Of a DNA stretch of 64,000 nt, positions 19,772 through 36,664 are shown piece by piece. Source of the stretch: Brenneria rubrifaciens (lineage in GTDB: Bacteria > Pseudomonadota > Gammaproteobacteria > Enterobacterales > Enterobacteriaceae); contig NZ_CP034035.1 of NCBI RefSeq assembly GCF_005484945.1, positions 2,914,001-2,978,000 of the forward strand, given 5' to 3'. A model generated the notes under the pieces. It had not been told where the DNA came from and made no database searches. It saw nothing but the letters and a program-made list of their open reading frames with translations. Position 1 is the stretch's first letter. Every line of letters begins with the position of its first letter. Position numbers and translations under genes: made by a program.

Positions 19772-21352
19772 TTACCCTTTGAAGTTCAAAACCCGGCTCA
19801 AGCCGACCACCGGCGCCATTCCCACCAGGACCAGCACCAATGCAGGCAAGGCAAACGACATCACCGGCTCCTCCAAAGTAAACCGGAAAACATAGCTCGC
19901 CAGCGTTTCAAGATGAAACGGACGCAATAGCAGAGAGACATTCAGTTCCTTCATACTTTCTGTAAAGATCAGCACCGCACCGCCTAGCAGGGCACGACTC
20001 AACAAGGGAAGATGTACCCGCGACCAACGCGCTGCGGCAGAGCATTTCAACACCAGACAGGCTCGATCCAGCGATACCGGAATCTTCGCCATGCTGTACT
20101 CCAAACCATCCAGCATCAGACGACTGAATTTGACGCTGTAGGCCAGTATCAAGACGAATAACGATTGTGATAACAGCGTTTCTGGTAACGATAGCGCCAC
20201 GCTTTTAGCCAACTGCCCGATAGCGTGATCGATACAAACCAGCAGGATAAACAAACCAATGGCCAAAACAGCGCCCGGCATCGCATAGCTTAGCCTGATC
20301 AGACACACAGCGTGCGGGTTGGCCGATTGGCCTGCCGTTCGGTTATAAAACACAAACGATAACGCCATGAGGGTAATCAATGCCGTGGTCATGACAGATA
20401 CCAGCACGCTATTACCGATGGCGTGCAAAAACGCCCTATCCCATCCCCGCACAACGTCCATCACGGCCCAGGACGCCAGCCGCAAAAAGGGGAAAATGAA
20501 CGCCAGACAGACAAGACTCCAGCAGTAGAACTGCGCCAGCCCGCTCCGCCAGCCTCGTAAAACTGGCGGGGCAAACGGTTCCGACTGCAAATGCGTTTGA
20601 TAGACTTGTTGTTTCCGCCGCCAAATGTGCGCCAGAAACATCAATAAAAAAATAACGGGCAAAATCATAACGGCAACACGCGCTGCCGCGCTCAGATCGC
20701 CCTGATGCTGCCAGATATCCAGCACGGCGGTCGTCAGCGTGGGGATCGCCAGATAAGACGCCGTGCCGTAGTCGCCGAACGCCTCCAGCGCAACCAGCAC
20801 CGCCCCCACAACCATGGCTGGCCGGGTGATTGGCAGGCACACGCGCCACATCACCTGTGAAGGGGAATGCTTAAGCAACCGGGCAGAATAAAGCAGGTTG
20901 GCAGGCTGTTTCGCCAATGCATGACGCACCAGCAGATAAATATACGGGTAAAAAACCAGAGCAAGAATCGCACAGGCTCCGCTGAGAAAAGCCACTGAAT
21001 CCGACTGCCACCGCACAGGCGCGACAAACCTCAGCGCATCGCCATAAAGATAAGCCAGCAGGAAAGCGGGCATCGCCAGCGGCAAACAGAGCGCCCACAG
21101 CAATAGACGCTGGCCGGGAAAACGGGTCATCGCCATCAGCCAGGCCGCGGGCAAGCCGATGAGCAGGCTGAGTAACGTCGTGCCCGCCATCAGCACGGCG
21201 GAATTCAGCAGATAAGTCGTTAGCCCTGTTTGCCATAGCAGGGTAAATCCTCGACCTTCAGCAAAAAAAGCCTGAAACAAAAGCGTTGCTAAAAGAAGCA
21301 GCAACAGCCCCGCCGACAACCAACTGCTGACGCGCCAGACACCAGAGATCAT
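19772..21352 (-). CDS. Fbp/Afu-type iron(III) ABC transporter permease
   Basis: Inner-membrane permease, 526 residues, about twelve hydrophobic segments in two fused halves. Each half has an EAA-loop typical of the FbpB/SfuB family: EAFGDYGTASYLAIPTLT in the first and ESMKELNVSLLLRPFHLETL in the second. This favours ferric iron over thiamine (ThiP), which is similar in length. It is the first gene of a two-gene operon with the ATPase. Families of this type normally have a binding-protein gene first; upstream there are only about 280 noncoding bases and then divergent yacC. In E. coli gcd and cueO occupy this stretch. Confidence 0.82.
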   Translation of the reverse strand: MISGVWRVSSWLSAGLLLLLLATLLFQAFFAEGRGFTLLWQTGLTTYLLNSAVLMAGTTLLSLLIGLPAAWLMAMTRFPGQRLLLWALCLPLAMPAFLLAYLYGDALRFVAPVRWQSDSVAFLSGACAILALVFYPYIYLLVRHALAKQPANLLYSARLLKHSPSQVMWRVCLPITRPAMVVGAVLVALEAFGDYGTASYLAIPTLTTAVLDIWQHQGDLSAAARVAVMILPVIFLLMFLAHIWRRKQQVYQTHLQSEPFAPPVLRGWRSGLAQFYCWSLVCLAFIFPFLRLASWAVMDVVRGWDRAFLHAIGNSVLVSVMTTALITLMALSFVFYNRTAGQSANPHAVCLIRLSYAMPGAVLAIGLFILLVCIDHAIGQLAKSVALSLPETLLSQSLFVLILAYSVKFSRLMLDGLEYSMAKIPVSLDRACLVLKCSAAARWSRVHLPLLSRALLGGAVLIFTESMKELNVSLLLRPFHLETLASYVFRFTLEEPVMSFALPALVLVLVGMAPVVGLSRVLNFKG

Positions 21353-21441
21353 AAAATATGGGCTATATCAAATTAGGCTACTCTTATTAATAACAGAGCT
21401 TGCTGTCGACGTCATGGCGTCTATCGATGATAAATAGCCTG

Positions 21442-21455
21442 TAATCGTACGATTA
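21442..21455. promoter_or_regulatory. Palindromic operator candidate upstream of the iron ABC permease
   Basis: TAATCGTACGATTA is a perfect 14-bp palindrome 90 bases before the permease start, in the divergent control region with yacC. It is not a Fur box. The regulator is unknown. Confidence 0.4.
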
Positions 21456-21632
21456 ACCTGAGAGGATTTTCCTTGCCGGTAGCCAACCGCCATCATCACT
21501 CGCGTTCCGGTCCTGGCCTGAGCCCGTCTTCCCCGTGTTTGGCTGCCGCAGCGCCGCAACAGCAAGAAAGCTTGGAACCTGAGGCAATATCTGTGATAAC
21601 GTCATCTGACGATACCCGGATCAGGTTTAACC

Positions 21633-21980
21633 ATGAAAAACTCTGCGCTGGCGATGCTCCTCCTGAGTCTGATGAGCGTCTCCTCCGCCAGCAAGGCGCT
21701 TAACGAATTTGAAGCGGAAGATCTTGCCGATCTGACTGCCATTTTCGTTTATTTGAAGAACAACTGTGGCTATCAGGATCTGCCCAACGAGCAGATTCGC
21801 CGGACGTTAGTCGCGTTTGCGCGGCAGAACAAATGGGATCTCAGCAATTACAATGCCTATAACATGGCGGCGATGGGTGAAGACAGTTATCGCGATCTCA
21901 GCAAGATTGCGATCCCAACGACTAAAAAATGCCAATCACTGGCCCGTAATTCACTCGGATTGCTTTCCTACGCGCAATAA
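21633..21980 (+). CDS. yacC: YacC family protein (PulS/OutS-like)
   Basis: Exported protein of 115 residues, the same length as E. coli YacC. Residues 1-22 form a Sec signal peptide (charged start, LAMLLLSLMSV core). The mature part has two cysteines (NNCGYQ and KKCQSL) and the conserved stretch NKWDLSNYNAYNM and GEDSYRDLS. The family resembles PulS/OutS pilotins of type II secretion, but E. coli YacC has no assigned role. It lies upstream of speE, as in E. coli. Confidence 0.9.
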   Translation: MKNSALAMLLLSLMSVSSASKALNEFEAEDLADLTAIFVYLKNNCGYQDLPNEQIRRTLVAFARQNKWDLSNYNAYNMAAMGEDSYRDLSKIAIPTTKKCQSLARNSLGLLSYAQ

Positions 21981-22087
21981 TCTTCCCATCCTCCGCGCTG
22001 ACTGAAATTTGACCGTGCAAGCGGCGCAAGAGTTAGCTATGATGGCGCGCCAATTTTCATGGCTGTTATCGCGGAGGAAGCTCTAAC

Positions 22088-22951
<864 letters not shown>

Positions 22952-22980
22952 TTCTCACATCAACAAGGGGGTGACTTAAA

Positions 22981-23775
22981 TTGCACAAGCTGAAACTACA
23001 CGGCTTTAACAATCTGACCAAAAGCCTGAGTTTTTGTATCTACGATATCTGTTACACCAGAACAGACGATGAACGTGATGGTTACATCGCCTATATTGAT
23101 GAGCAGTATAACGCCAACCGTTTGACGGAGATCCTGAGCGAAACCTGCTCAATCATCGGGGCCAATATTCTTAATATCGCCCGTCAGGACTATGAACCGC
23201 AGGGCGCCAGCGTCACGATTCTGGTCAGCGAAGAGCCGATAGACCCGCGTGATGTCGATAACTCTGAACACCCGGGGCCTTTGCCCAATTCTGTGGTTGC
23301 GCACCTCGATAAAAGCCACATTTGCGTACATACCTACCCGGAAAGCCATCCTGAAAGCGGGCTGTGTACTTTTCGCGCCGACATTGAAGTGTCGACCTGT
23401 GGGGTGATTTCTCCCTTAAAAGCCCTTAACTACCTGATTCACCAATTGGAATCCGACATCGTGACCATTGATTATCGCGTGCGGGGATTCACCCGGGATA
23501 TCAATGGTGTAAAGTATTTCATCGACCATCAGATCAATTCAATTCAGAACTTCATGTCAGAAGATATGAAATCGCTTTATCACATGATGGACGTTAACGT
23601 TTATCAGGAAAATATCTTTCATACCAAGATGTTACTGAAAGACTTCGATCTGAAGCACTATCTGTTTAACGTCAGACCCGAAACATTGAGCGAAGCCGAG
23701 CGTAAAAGAATCACTGATTTGCTGTATCACGAGATGCAGGAGATCTATTACGGCAGAAATCTGCCCATACTGTAA
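22981..23775 (+). CDS. speD: S-adenosylmethionine decarboxylase proenzyme, TTG start
   Basis: Makes decarboxylated SAM for SpeE. The product is 264 residues, as in E. coli, and begins at TTG (22981), reading x-H-K-L-K-L-H-G after AAGGGGGTG. As I recall E. coli speD also uses a non-ATG start. The self-cleavage site that forms the pyruvoyl group is the Lys-Ser bond in [14 protein letters not shown]. It ends with MQEIYYGRN. Confidence 0.96.
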   Translation: MHKLKLHGFNNLTKSLSFCIYDICYTRTDDERDGYIAYIDEQYNANRLTEILSETCSIIGANILNIARQDYEPQGASVTILVSEEPIDPRDVDNSEHPGPLPNSVVAHLDKSHICVHTYPESHPESGLCTFRADIEVSTCGVISPLKALNYLIHQLESDIVTIDYRVRGFTRDINGVKYFIDHQINSIQNFMSEDMKSLYHMMDVNVYQENIFHTKMLLKDFDLKHYLFNVRPETLSEAERKRITDLLYHEMQEIYYGRNLPIL

Positions 23776-23785
23776 CGTCTTCCTT

Positions 23786-23804
23786 AAGGGAGCGAGGCTC
23801 CCTT
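23786..23804 (+). terminator. Terminator of speED
   Basis: Hairpin with perfect 8-bp arms AAGGGAGC and GCTCCCTT and loop GAG, 11 bases after the speD stop, followed by CCTTAA. The U-run is poor but the stem is strong. Confidence 0.6.
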
Positions 23805-23911
23805 CCTTAACCACCCTTGCCGTTTCCTAAAAATTATTCTTTCCCTGTTTTTGCTTTTACCCTTGCGCCGTCTGGGTTAGCGGCCTTTTGCGTAGACCCA
23901 CACAAAAATTT

Positions 23912-23957
23912 CTACATCTTGTATGGTTGAAATTAAAAACAACTACATCTAGTATTC
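23912..23957 (+). promoter_or_regulatory. Tandem NrdR boxes upstream of nrdHIEF
   Basis: CTACATCTTGTATGG begins at 23912 and CTACATCTAGTATTC at 23943. The starts are 31 bases apart, about three helical turns, which is the spacing expected for paired NrdR boxes (consensus ACACWATATATWGTGT). NrdR would repress the operon when dATP is high. Confidence 0.72.
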
Positions 23958-24071
23958 AAAGCGTGACCTCATCACCCATGATGGTTGCTTCGTGGATCGG
24001 TTCGGGTGCAGATACCCGTGATGATAGCCGCTCCGACAAACTCTCTTTACGCCAGAAGGTAAATACGAATC

Positions 24072-24311
24072 ATGCGCATTACCATTTTCACCAAACCAGA
24101 TTGTGTTCAATGCAATGCGACCTGCCGTGCGCTGGATAAACAGGGAATTGACTATCAACTGGTGGACTTAACGGAAGATGCCCAGGCGTTACAGCAGGTA
24201 AGAGCACTCGGTTATCAACAAGTACCGGTTGTGATGACGGCTGACGATCATTGGAGCGGCTTTCGTCCTGACAAAATCAGTACGCTTCACGCCTCCCAAC
24301 GGCTTCAGTAA
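24072..24311 (+). CDS. nrdH: Glutaredoxin-like NrdH redoxin
   Basis: Small electron donor for class Ib ribonucleotide reductase, reduced by thioredoxin reductase. The product is 79 residues (E. coli 81). The redox motif is CVQC near residue 11, and the C-terminal WSGFRPDKI block is typical of NrdH and distinguishes it from glutaredoxins. It is the first gene of nrdHIEF. Confidence 0.95.
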   Translation: MRITIFTKPDCVQCNATCRALDKQGIDYQLVDLTEDAQALQQVRALGYQQVPVVMTADDHWSGFRPDKISTLHASQRLQ

Positions 24312-24320
24312 GGGCGCGCG

Positions 24321-24706
24321 ATGAACCCACTGGTCTATTTTTCCAGCCAGTCGGAAAACACCCATCGCTTTATCAGCAAGGTTGGGTTACCAGCCCTGCG
24401 AATACCCATCGCGACCGAGCTACCGACACTGAAAGTGGATCAGCCTTATATTCTGGTGGTTCCCAGCTACGGCGGCGGCGGTAGTAAAGGCGCCGTCCCC
24501 CGTCAGGTGATCCATTTTCTGAACGAACGGCAAAATCGTGATTACCTGCGTGGCGTCATCGCCGCAGGCAATATGAACTTCGGCGCAGCGTACGGTATCG
24601 CGGGCGACATTATCGCGCAGAAGTGTCAGGTGCCTTACCTGTATCGCTTCGAGCTGCTTGGCACCGCAGAAGACGTTGCAAATGTGCGTAAGGGAGTAAT
24701 TGAATT

Positions 24707-24728
<22 letters not shown>
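24321..24728 (+). CDS. nrdI: Flavodoxin-like protein NrdI
   Basis: FMN protein that supplies the oxidant needed to build the Mn(III)2-tyrosyl radical cofactor of NrdF. The product is 135 residues, close to E. coli. FMN-binding loops are visible in [12 protein letters not shown] and VVPSYGGGG. Its 3' end overlaps the nrdE start by 22 bases. Confidence 0.95.
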
Positions 24729-27843
<3,115 letters not shown>

Positions 27844-27865
27844 CGGCGCAGGCGCTTAAATGCCA

Positions 27866-27895
27866 AAACCCTGAATCAGTGATGACTCAGGGTTT
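27866..27895. terminator. Terminator of nrdHIEF
   Basis: Hairpin with 9-bp arms AAACCCTGA and TCAGGGTTT starting 23 bases after the nrdF stop. It is symmetrical enough to act on both strands. Confidence 0.65.
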
Positions 27896-28345
27896 CAGGT
27901 AAGACGATCTCATCCTCCACATTGACGAGCACGCGGATCAAATCGTGCGCGGCGATATCAGCACCCGGCCATGAAGTCGGCATCTGAACCCTCGTCCCCG
28001 CCTGCTCGCCAAGGTGACGCAAGCCCCGTGCGGCCTCGGCTTCAACGCATGGCAAGCGTCAACAATGGCGGCAAGATCATTGACCTGGGCAGCGGTGCGA
28101 ACCCGATCCAGTCCTTTTTCCACACTGCGCCCCAATCCTTCCATTAATACCGTTATTATGGCCTGATCGTCGTCGCCGACCAGCGCGATGAGAGCGGAGC
28201 GGTCCACCGGTTCCTGTGCGTCGGACCATGACAGGCGGCCGGCCGCGATAGCCAACGCGCAAATGAAAATACCGGCCATCAGCGTTATCGCTATCAGACA
28301 TGCCGCAGCAGTTTTCAACTTGAGTACGAGTACAGCGCCTGTCAT
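27871..28345 (-). pseudogene. Remnant of a sensor kinase: membrane anchor joined to a frameshifted HPt-like end
   Basis: One frame (28345 to 27938) begins with a charged start and a membrane helix (TAAACLIAITLMAGIFICALA). It then reads VDRSALIALVGDDDQAI and DLAAIVDACHALK, which resembles a histidine phosphotransfer domain up to its phosphorylated histidine (codon 28051-28049). Next a Gly-Ala helix is expected; instead a second frame takes over, with GLRHLGEQAG from 28025, and runs to about 27871. This fits a large hybrid kinase whose middle was deleted and whose end was frameshifted. Homology is judged by eye only, so both domain and pseudogene status are tentative. It lies between the nrdF and rRNA terminators. 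Confidence 0.4.
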
Positions 28346-28375
28346 CCAGGTATGAAAAAGCGAGTTCTTGAGACG

Positions 28376-28411
28376 AAAAAAAACCGTATGCCTTTGACAG
28401 CGATACGGTTT
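28376..28411 (-). terminator. Terminator of the rRNA operon
   Basis: On the minus strand, arms AAACCGTAT and ATACGGTTT enclose a 13-base loop and are followed by eight T. It lies 44 bases after tRNA-Asp and ends the rRNA transcript. Confidence 0.85.
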
Positions 28412-28454
28412 TCATTCATCCAGAGATGTATGGGAACATCCCGGAATAGGTAAG

Positions 28455-28531
28455 TGGCGGAACGGACGGGACTCGAACCCGCGACCCCCTGCGTGACAGG
28501 CAGGTATTCTAACCGACTGAACTACCGCTCC
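28455..28531 (-). tRNA. tRNA-Asp (GTC)
   Basis: 77 bases with encoded CCA, nearly identical to E. coli tRNA-Asp. The anticodon loop CTGTCAC gives anticodon GTC. It is cotranscribed as the distal tRNA of the rRNA operon, as in E. coli rrnH and rrnC. Confidence 0.97.
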
Positions 28532-28580
28532 ACCGAATTTCTTAATACACCAGAACAACTCTGGTTTACTGCTTAATTTG

Positions 28581-28700
28581 ATGCCTGGCAGTTCCCTACT
28601 CTCACATGGGGAGACCCCACACTACCATCGGCGCTACGGCGTTTCACTGCTGAGTTCGGCATGGGGTCAGGTGGGACCACCGCGCTATCGCCGCCAGGCA
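28581..28700 (-). rRNA. rrf: 5S ribosomal RNA
   Basis: 120 bases beginning TGCCTGGCGGC on the minus strand and ending in the complementary TGCCAGGCAT. The sequence follows enterobacterial 5S rRNA and lies 109 bases after 23S. Confidence 0.97.
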
Positions 28701-28809
28701 AATTCTTTTCCGTCCCGACCGTCATGCGCCTTTCCTCTCGCACAACCATCAGAACCTATCACGGAACAAGCTGACTATCTCTTCTCTCTCAAAACACCTT
28801 CGGCGTTGT

Positions 28810-31715
<2,906 letters not shown>

Positions 31716-31849
31716 TCACAACCCGAAGGTGTCTTTGATTCTTCAAAGCCTCTTCGCGCCGTGATTATTGAGAGACTCTGATGCGACCGCCTTTTTATCG
31801 CTAAAGACTCATGCCGCCGCATCGTTTCAATTTTCAGCTTGTTCCAGAT

Positions 31850-31861
31850 TGTTAAAGAGCA
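31850..31861 (-). promoter_or_regulatory. Spacer boxA antitermination site
   Basis: TGCTCTTTAACA on the minus strand is an exact enterobacterial rRNA boxA. It lies between tRNA-Ala and 23S and recruits the Nus antitermination complex. Confidence 0.85.
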
Positions 31862-31909
31862 AAATACTTCGCAGCATACTGTCGCCAATACGCTCTGAAG
31901 TCTTTTTAA

Positions 31910-31985
31910 TGGTGGAGCTATGCGGGATCGAACCGCAGACCTCCTGCGTGCAAAGCAGGCGCTCTCCCAGCTGAGCTATAGCCCC
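31910..31985 (-). tRNA. tRNA-Ala (TGC)
   Basis: 76 bases with encoded CCA, beginning GGGGCTATAGCTCAGC. The anticodon in TTTGCAC is TGC. It is in the 16S-23S spacer, after tRNA-Ile. Confidence 0.97.
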
Positions 31986-32103
31986 AAATCAGTCATACCT
32001 CTCTCCACTCGCTTAGCCGACGAAAGGTTCGTTGCGAGTAGCCCTGCTGTGCGCAAACGCACATGAGCAACGCAGCAGCGAAGATTTCAAGGATAAGTAG
32101 AGT

Positions 32104-32180
<77 letters not shown>

Positions 32181-32251
32181 ATTAAGGTATTTCTGCTCGT
32201 TATTTTCATCAGACAATCTGTGTGAGCACTTCACTCAATCCGCTCTGCTGG

Positions 32252-33793
<1,542 letters not shown>

Positions 33794-33942
33794 AAGAATG
33801 GTTTGATTCGCTAAGTGAATAGCTTTGCTCAAAGAATCAATAACTGTTTATTCGTAATGAATTTACTGTCAGTCACTCTTCAAGACTTGGTATATCTTTG
33901 AGATACGGTCTTGTGAGTGCCCACACAGATTGTCTGATTAAA

Positions 33943-33954
33943 TTGTTAAAGAGC
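33943..33954 (-). promoter_or_regulatory. Leader boxA antitermination site
   Basis: CGCTCTTTAACA on the minus strand, about 150 bases upstream of 16S. It matches rRNA boxA with one change at the first base. Confidence 0.8.
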
Positions 33955-33992
33955 GTTGCATTGCGGCCTGAACCGCTAACGCGAGGTGGCGT

Positions 33993-34020
33993 ATATTACG
34001 CATTCCTCTCTCAGAGTCAA
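33993..34020 (-). promoter_or_regulatory. rRNA operon promoter P2
   Basis: On the minus strand TTGACT (34020-34015) and TAATAT (33998-33993) are separated by 16 bases. This resembles E. coli rrn P2 with its TTGACTCTG start. Confidence 0.75.
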
Positions 34021-34097
34021 TGCTTATTTTGAGCATAACTCTTTCCTCTCGCCACCCCGTTGTGATTAAACTCACAGCGCCGTGTCGATGGAGGCGC

Positions 34098-34125
34098 ATT
34101 ATAGAGAGCGGATCAGGAAGCGCAA
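34098..34125 (-). promoter_or_regulatory. rRNA operon promoter P1
   Basis: On the minus strand TTGCGC (34125-34120) and a perfect TATAAT (34103-34098) are 16 bases apart, followed by a GC-rich discriminator GCGCCTCC. Such discriminators are the mark of rRNA P1 promoters controlled by ppGpp, DksA and initiating nucleotide. P1 lies about 100 bases upstream of P2. Confidence 0.8.
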
Positions 34126-34177
34126 GCAAATATATTAAACTTTTTCCTGTTTGCGCAACTTTCATTCACTTAGTCGA

Positions 34178-34741
34178 TTAACTACGCTTTTTTATCCACT
34201 GAGGCAGGTCAGCAAGGCTATCAATGACGCCATCCGCCAGTGTTTCCCCTTGTTCGGTGATGGGTTTCCCACTGCGCACCAAGATCTTCGTTCCAACACC
34301 GGAAGCGATCCCGGCCAGCATATCCTCTACTTTATCTCCCGCTATATAGGAAGCGGCCATATCAATATTCAGATGACGTTGTGCAGAGAGCAGCATGCCA
34401 GGCGCAGGTTTACGACAATCGCATGTCTGACGATAATCGCCTTCCCCCTGTTCTGGATGGTGTGGACAAAAGTAGATGCCATCCAGATCGACATCGCGAT
34501 CTGCCAAAGACCAATCCATCCACTCGGTCAGTTGCATAAACTCATCTTCGGTAAACTTACCGCGCGCAATACCGGATTGATTCGTGACAACCACCAGAGC
34601 AAATCCCATTTTTTTCAGCTCCTGCATGGCTTCAATCACACCATCAATAAATTGAAACTGATCAATCTCATGCACATAACCGCGGTCGATGTTGATCGTA
34701 CCGTCACGGTCAAGAAAAACTGCTGGAATACTTTGTGCCAC
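34178..34741 (-). CDS. gmhB: D-glycero-beta-D-manno-heptose 1,7-bisphosphate 7-phosphatase
   Basis: HAD-family phosphatase in the ADP-heptose pathway for lipopolysaccharide inner core. The product is 187 residues (E. coli 191). It shows the nucleophile motif [16 protein letters not shown], the zinc loop [10 protein letters not shown] with CDCRKP, and the last motif [10 protein letters not shown]. It lies just upstream of the rRNA promoters and is divergent from metN, the same arrangement as in E. coli. Confidence 0.96.
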   Translation of the reverse strand: MAQSIPAVFLDRDGTINIDRGYVHEIDQFQFIDGVIEAMQELKKMGFALVVVTNQSGIARGKFTEDEFMQLTEWMDWSLADRDVDLDGIYFCPHHPEQGEGDYRQTCDCRKPAPGMLLSAQRHLNIDMAASYIAGDKVEDMLAGIASGVGTKILVRSGKPITEQGETLADGVIDSLADLPQWIKKRS

Positions 34742-34833
34742 TTACTTGGCTCCCAATGGCGTAAATTACCCGTTATTATCGCATGTTTTCATCGGTAGAG
34801 AGAATGTCGGGTAATATCAATCTCAATTGACTG

Positions 34834-34849
34834 AGACATCTAGACGCCT
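34834..34849 (+). promoter_or_regulatory. Tandem MetJ boxes upstream of metNIQ
   Basis: Two directly adjacent 8-mers, AGACATCT and AGACGCCT, match the met box AGACGTCT with one change each. Tandem adjacent boxes are how MetJ binds. The site is about 73 bases before metN, so S-adenosylmethionine and MetJ should repress the operon. Confidence 0.82.
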
Positions 34850-34921
34850 TAACATCCAATTATCATTCCGTTTCCGCGGAATCTGATTTATTCCAGCCAT
34901 AGGCACCCACGATAAAAATAT

Positions 34922-35953
34922 ATGATTGAACTTGCTAATATTACTAAGGTTTTTCAGCAAAACAGCCGCTCGATTACCGCCCTTGCTGATGTCAATCTTC
35001 ATGTCCCAACGGGGCAGATCTATGGGGTTATTGGCGCATCGGGTGCTGGAAAAAGTACGCTTATTCGCTGCGTTAATCTGTTAGAACGCCCCACACAGGG
35101 TAAAGTGCTGGTTGATGGACAGGATCTTACTGTACTTTCAGATAGCCAGCTAACGCGCGCACGCCGTCAGATTGGCATGATTTTCCAACACTTTAATTTG
35201 CTCGCTTCACGTACGGTGTTTGGCAATATCGCTCTGCCACTTGAGTTGGATAACACCCCAAAAGCAGAAATCACGCGCCAGGTAAATGAATTGCTGGAGT
35301 TGGTGGGATTGACTGATAAGCATGATGCTTACCCGGCAAATCTTTCAGGCGGCCAAAAACAGCGCGTCGCGATTGCACGCGCATTGGCCAGCAACCCCAA
35401 AGTATTGCTGTGTGACGAAGCGACCAGCGCCCTGGATCCCGCAACTACCCGCTCAATTCTGGAACTGCTTAAAGATATCAACCGCCGTCTGGGGCTGACG
35501 ATTCTTCTCATTACGCATGAAATGGATGTCGTAAAGCGTATTTGCGATCAGGTCGCGGTGATCAGCAACGGACAACTTATTGAACAGGACACGGTAAGCG
35601 AAGTGTTCTCGCACCCGAAAACACCATTGGCGCAAAAATTCATTCAATCCACTTTACATCTCGATATTCCCGACGACTATATTTCTCGTTTGTTACCAGA
35701 ACGCGGCGTCAATATCACGCCGTTGCTGCGTATGGAATTTACCGGCCAGTCGGTTGATGCACCATTACTTTCTGAAATTGCCCGGCGTTTTAACGTCAAT
35801 AATAACATCATCAGCGCCCAGATGGATTATGCCGGCGGCGTCAAATTCGGCATCATGCTTGCGGAGATGCATGGTGAAGACGCAGATACGCGAGCGGCAA
35901 TAACGTTCCTGCTGGAAAATCACGTCAATATTGAGGTTCTGGGTTATGTCTGA
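34922..35953 (+). CDS. metN: Methionine ABC transporter ATPase
   Basis: ATPase of the D/L-methionine importer. The product is 343 residues, the same as E. coli. It shows Walker [10 protein letters not shown], signature LSGGQKQR, Walker [14 protein letters not shown] and H-loop THEMDV. The C-terminal NIL/C2 domain (about residues 265-343) is the regulatory site where methionine inhibits transport. Its stop overlaps metI. Confidence 0.97.
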   Translation: MIELANITKVFQQNSRSITALADVNLHVPTGQIYGVIGASGAGKSTLIRCVNLLERPTQGKVLVDGQDLTVLSDSQLTRARRQIGMIFQHFNLLASRTVFGNIALPLELDNTPKAEITRQVNELLELVGLTDKHDAYPANLSGGQKQRVAIARALASNPKVLLCDEATSALDPATTRSILELLKDINRRLGLTILLITHEMDVVKRICDQVAVISNGQLIEQDTVSEVFSHPKTPLAQKFIQSTLHLDIPDDYISRLLPERGVNITPLLRMEFTGQSVDAPLLSEIARRFNVNNNIISAQMDYAGGVKFGIMLAEMHGEDADTRAAITFLLENHVNIEVLGYV

Positions 35954-36599
35954 AGCAATGTTGTGGTTAATGGCGCGAGGAGTATGGGAAACCGTTGCAA
36001 TGACCCTCGTTTCCGGTTTCTTTGGATTTGTGCTTGGCTTGCCGGTAGGCGTGTTATTGTATACCACGCGCCCAGGCCAGATTATTTCCAACCCTAGACT
36101 CTACCGCGTGATTTCAGCACTGGTAAATATTTTCCGCTCCATCCCCTTTATTATTCTGCTGGTCTGGATGATTCCTTTTACTCGAATCCTCGTCGGCACG
36201 TCTATCGGCCTGCAAGCAGCGATTGTTCCACTGACCGTTGGCGCAGCGCCGTTCATTGCCCGCATGGTTGAAAACTCGCTGTTGGAAATCCCGACAGGGC
36301 TGGTTGAAGCAGCACGCGCGATGGGTGCGACGCCGATACAGATCATTAGCAAAGTTTTATTGCCGGAAGCTTTACCTAGTCTTATTAACGCCGCGACGAT
36401 CACCCTCATTATGCTTGTAGGCTATTCTGCTATGGGTGGCGCCGTTGGTGCCGGAGGCTTAGGTCAAATTGGTTATCAGTATGGCTATATTGGTTATAAC
36501 GCCACGGTAATGAATGCGGTATTAATATTATTGGTTGTTCTGGTTTACCTGATTCAATTCTGTGGGGATCGGGCTGTTAGAGCTGTCACGCACAAGTAA
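35946..36599 (+). CDS. metI: Methionine ABC transporter permease
   Basis: Inner-membrane permease of 217 residues, as in E. coli, with five hydrophobic segments. The EAA loop is [22 protein letters not shown]. The ATG at 35946 lies inside the end of metN (8-base overlap), giving M-S-E-A-M as in E. coli; an upstream in-frame start at 35931 is not conserved. Confidence 0.96.
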   Translation: MSEAMLWLMARGVWETVAMTLVSGFFGFVLGLPVGVLLYTTRPGQIISNPRLYRVISALVNIFRSIPFIILLVWMIPFTRILVGTSIGLQAAIVPLTVGAAPFIARMVENSLLEIPTGLVEAARAMGATPIQIISKVLLPEALPSLINAATITLIMLVGYSAMGGAVGAGGLGQIGYQYGYIGYNATVMNAVLILLVVLVYLIQFCGDRAVRAVTHK

Positions 36600-36664
36600 T
36601 CGTTAAATTCACATTTGTTTATTCCGAACAGATGTTATGAAGACTTTTAATCAGAGGTAAGGAT

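Noticed and set aside
21608..21633. A minus-strand string ACCTGATCCGGGTAT resembling the 3' part of a thiamine pyrophosphate riboswitch upstream of the ABC permease.
   Set aside because: The pairing segment after it does not form, the 5' half would lie inside yacC coding sequence, and the permease EAA loops point to iron rather than thiamine.
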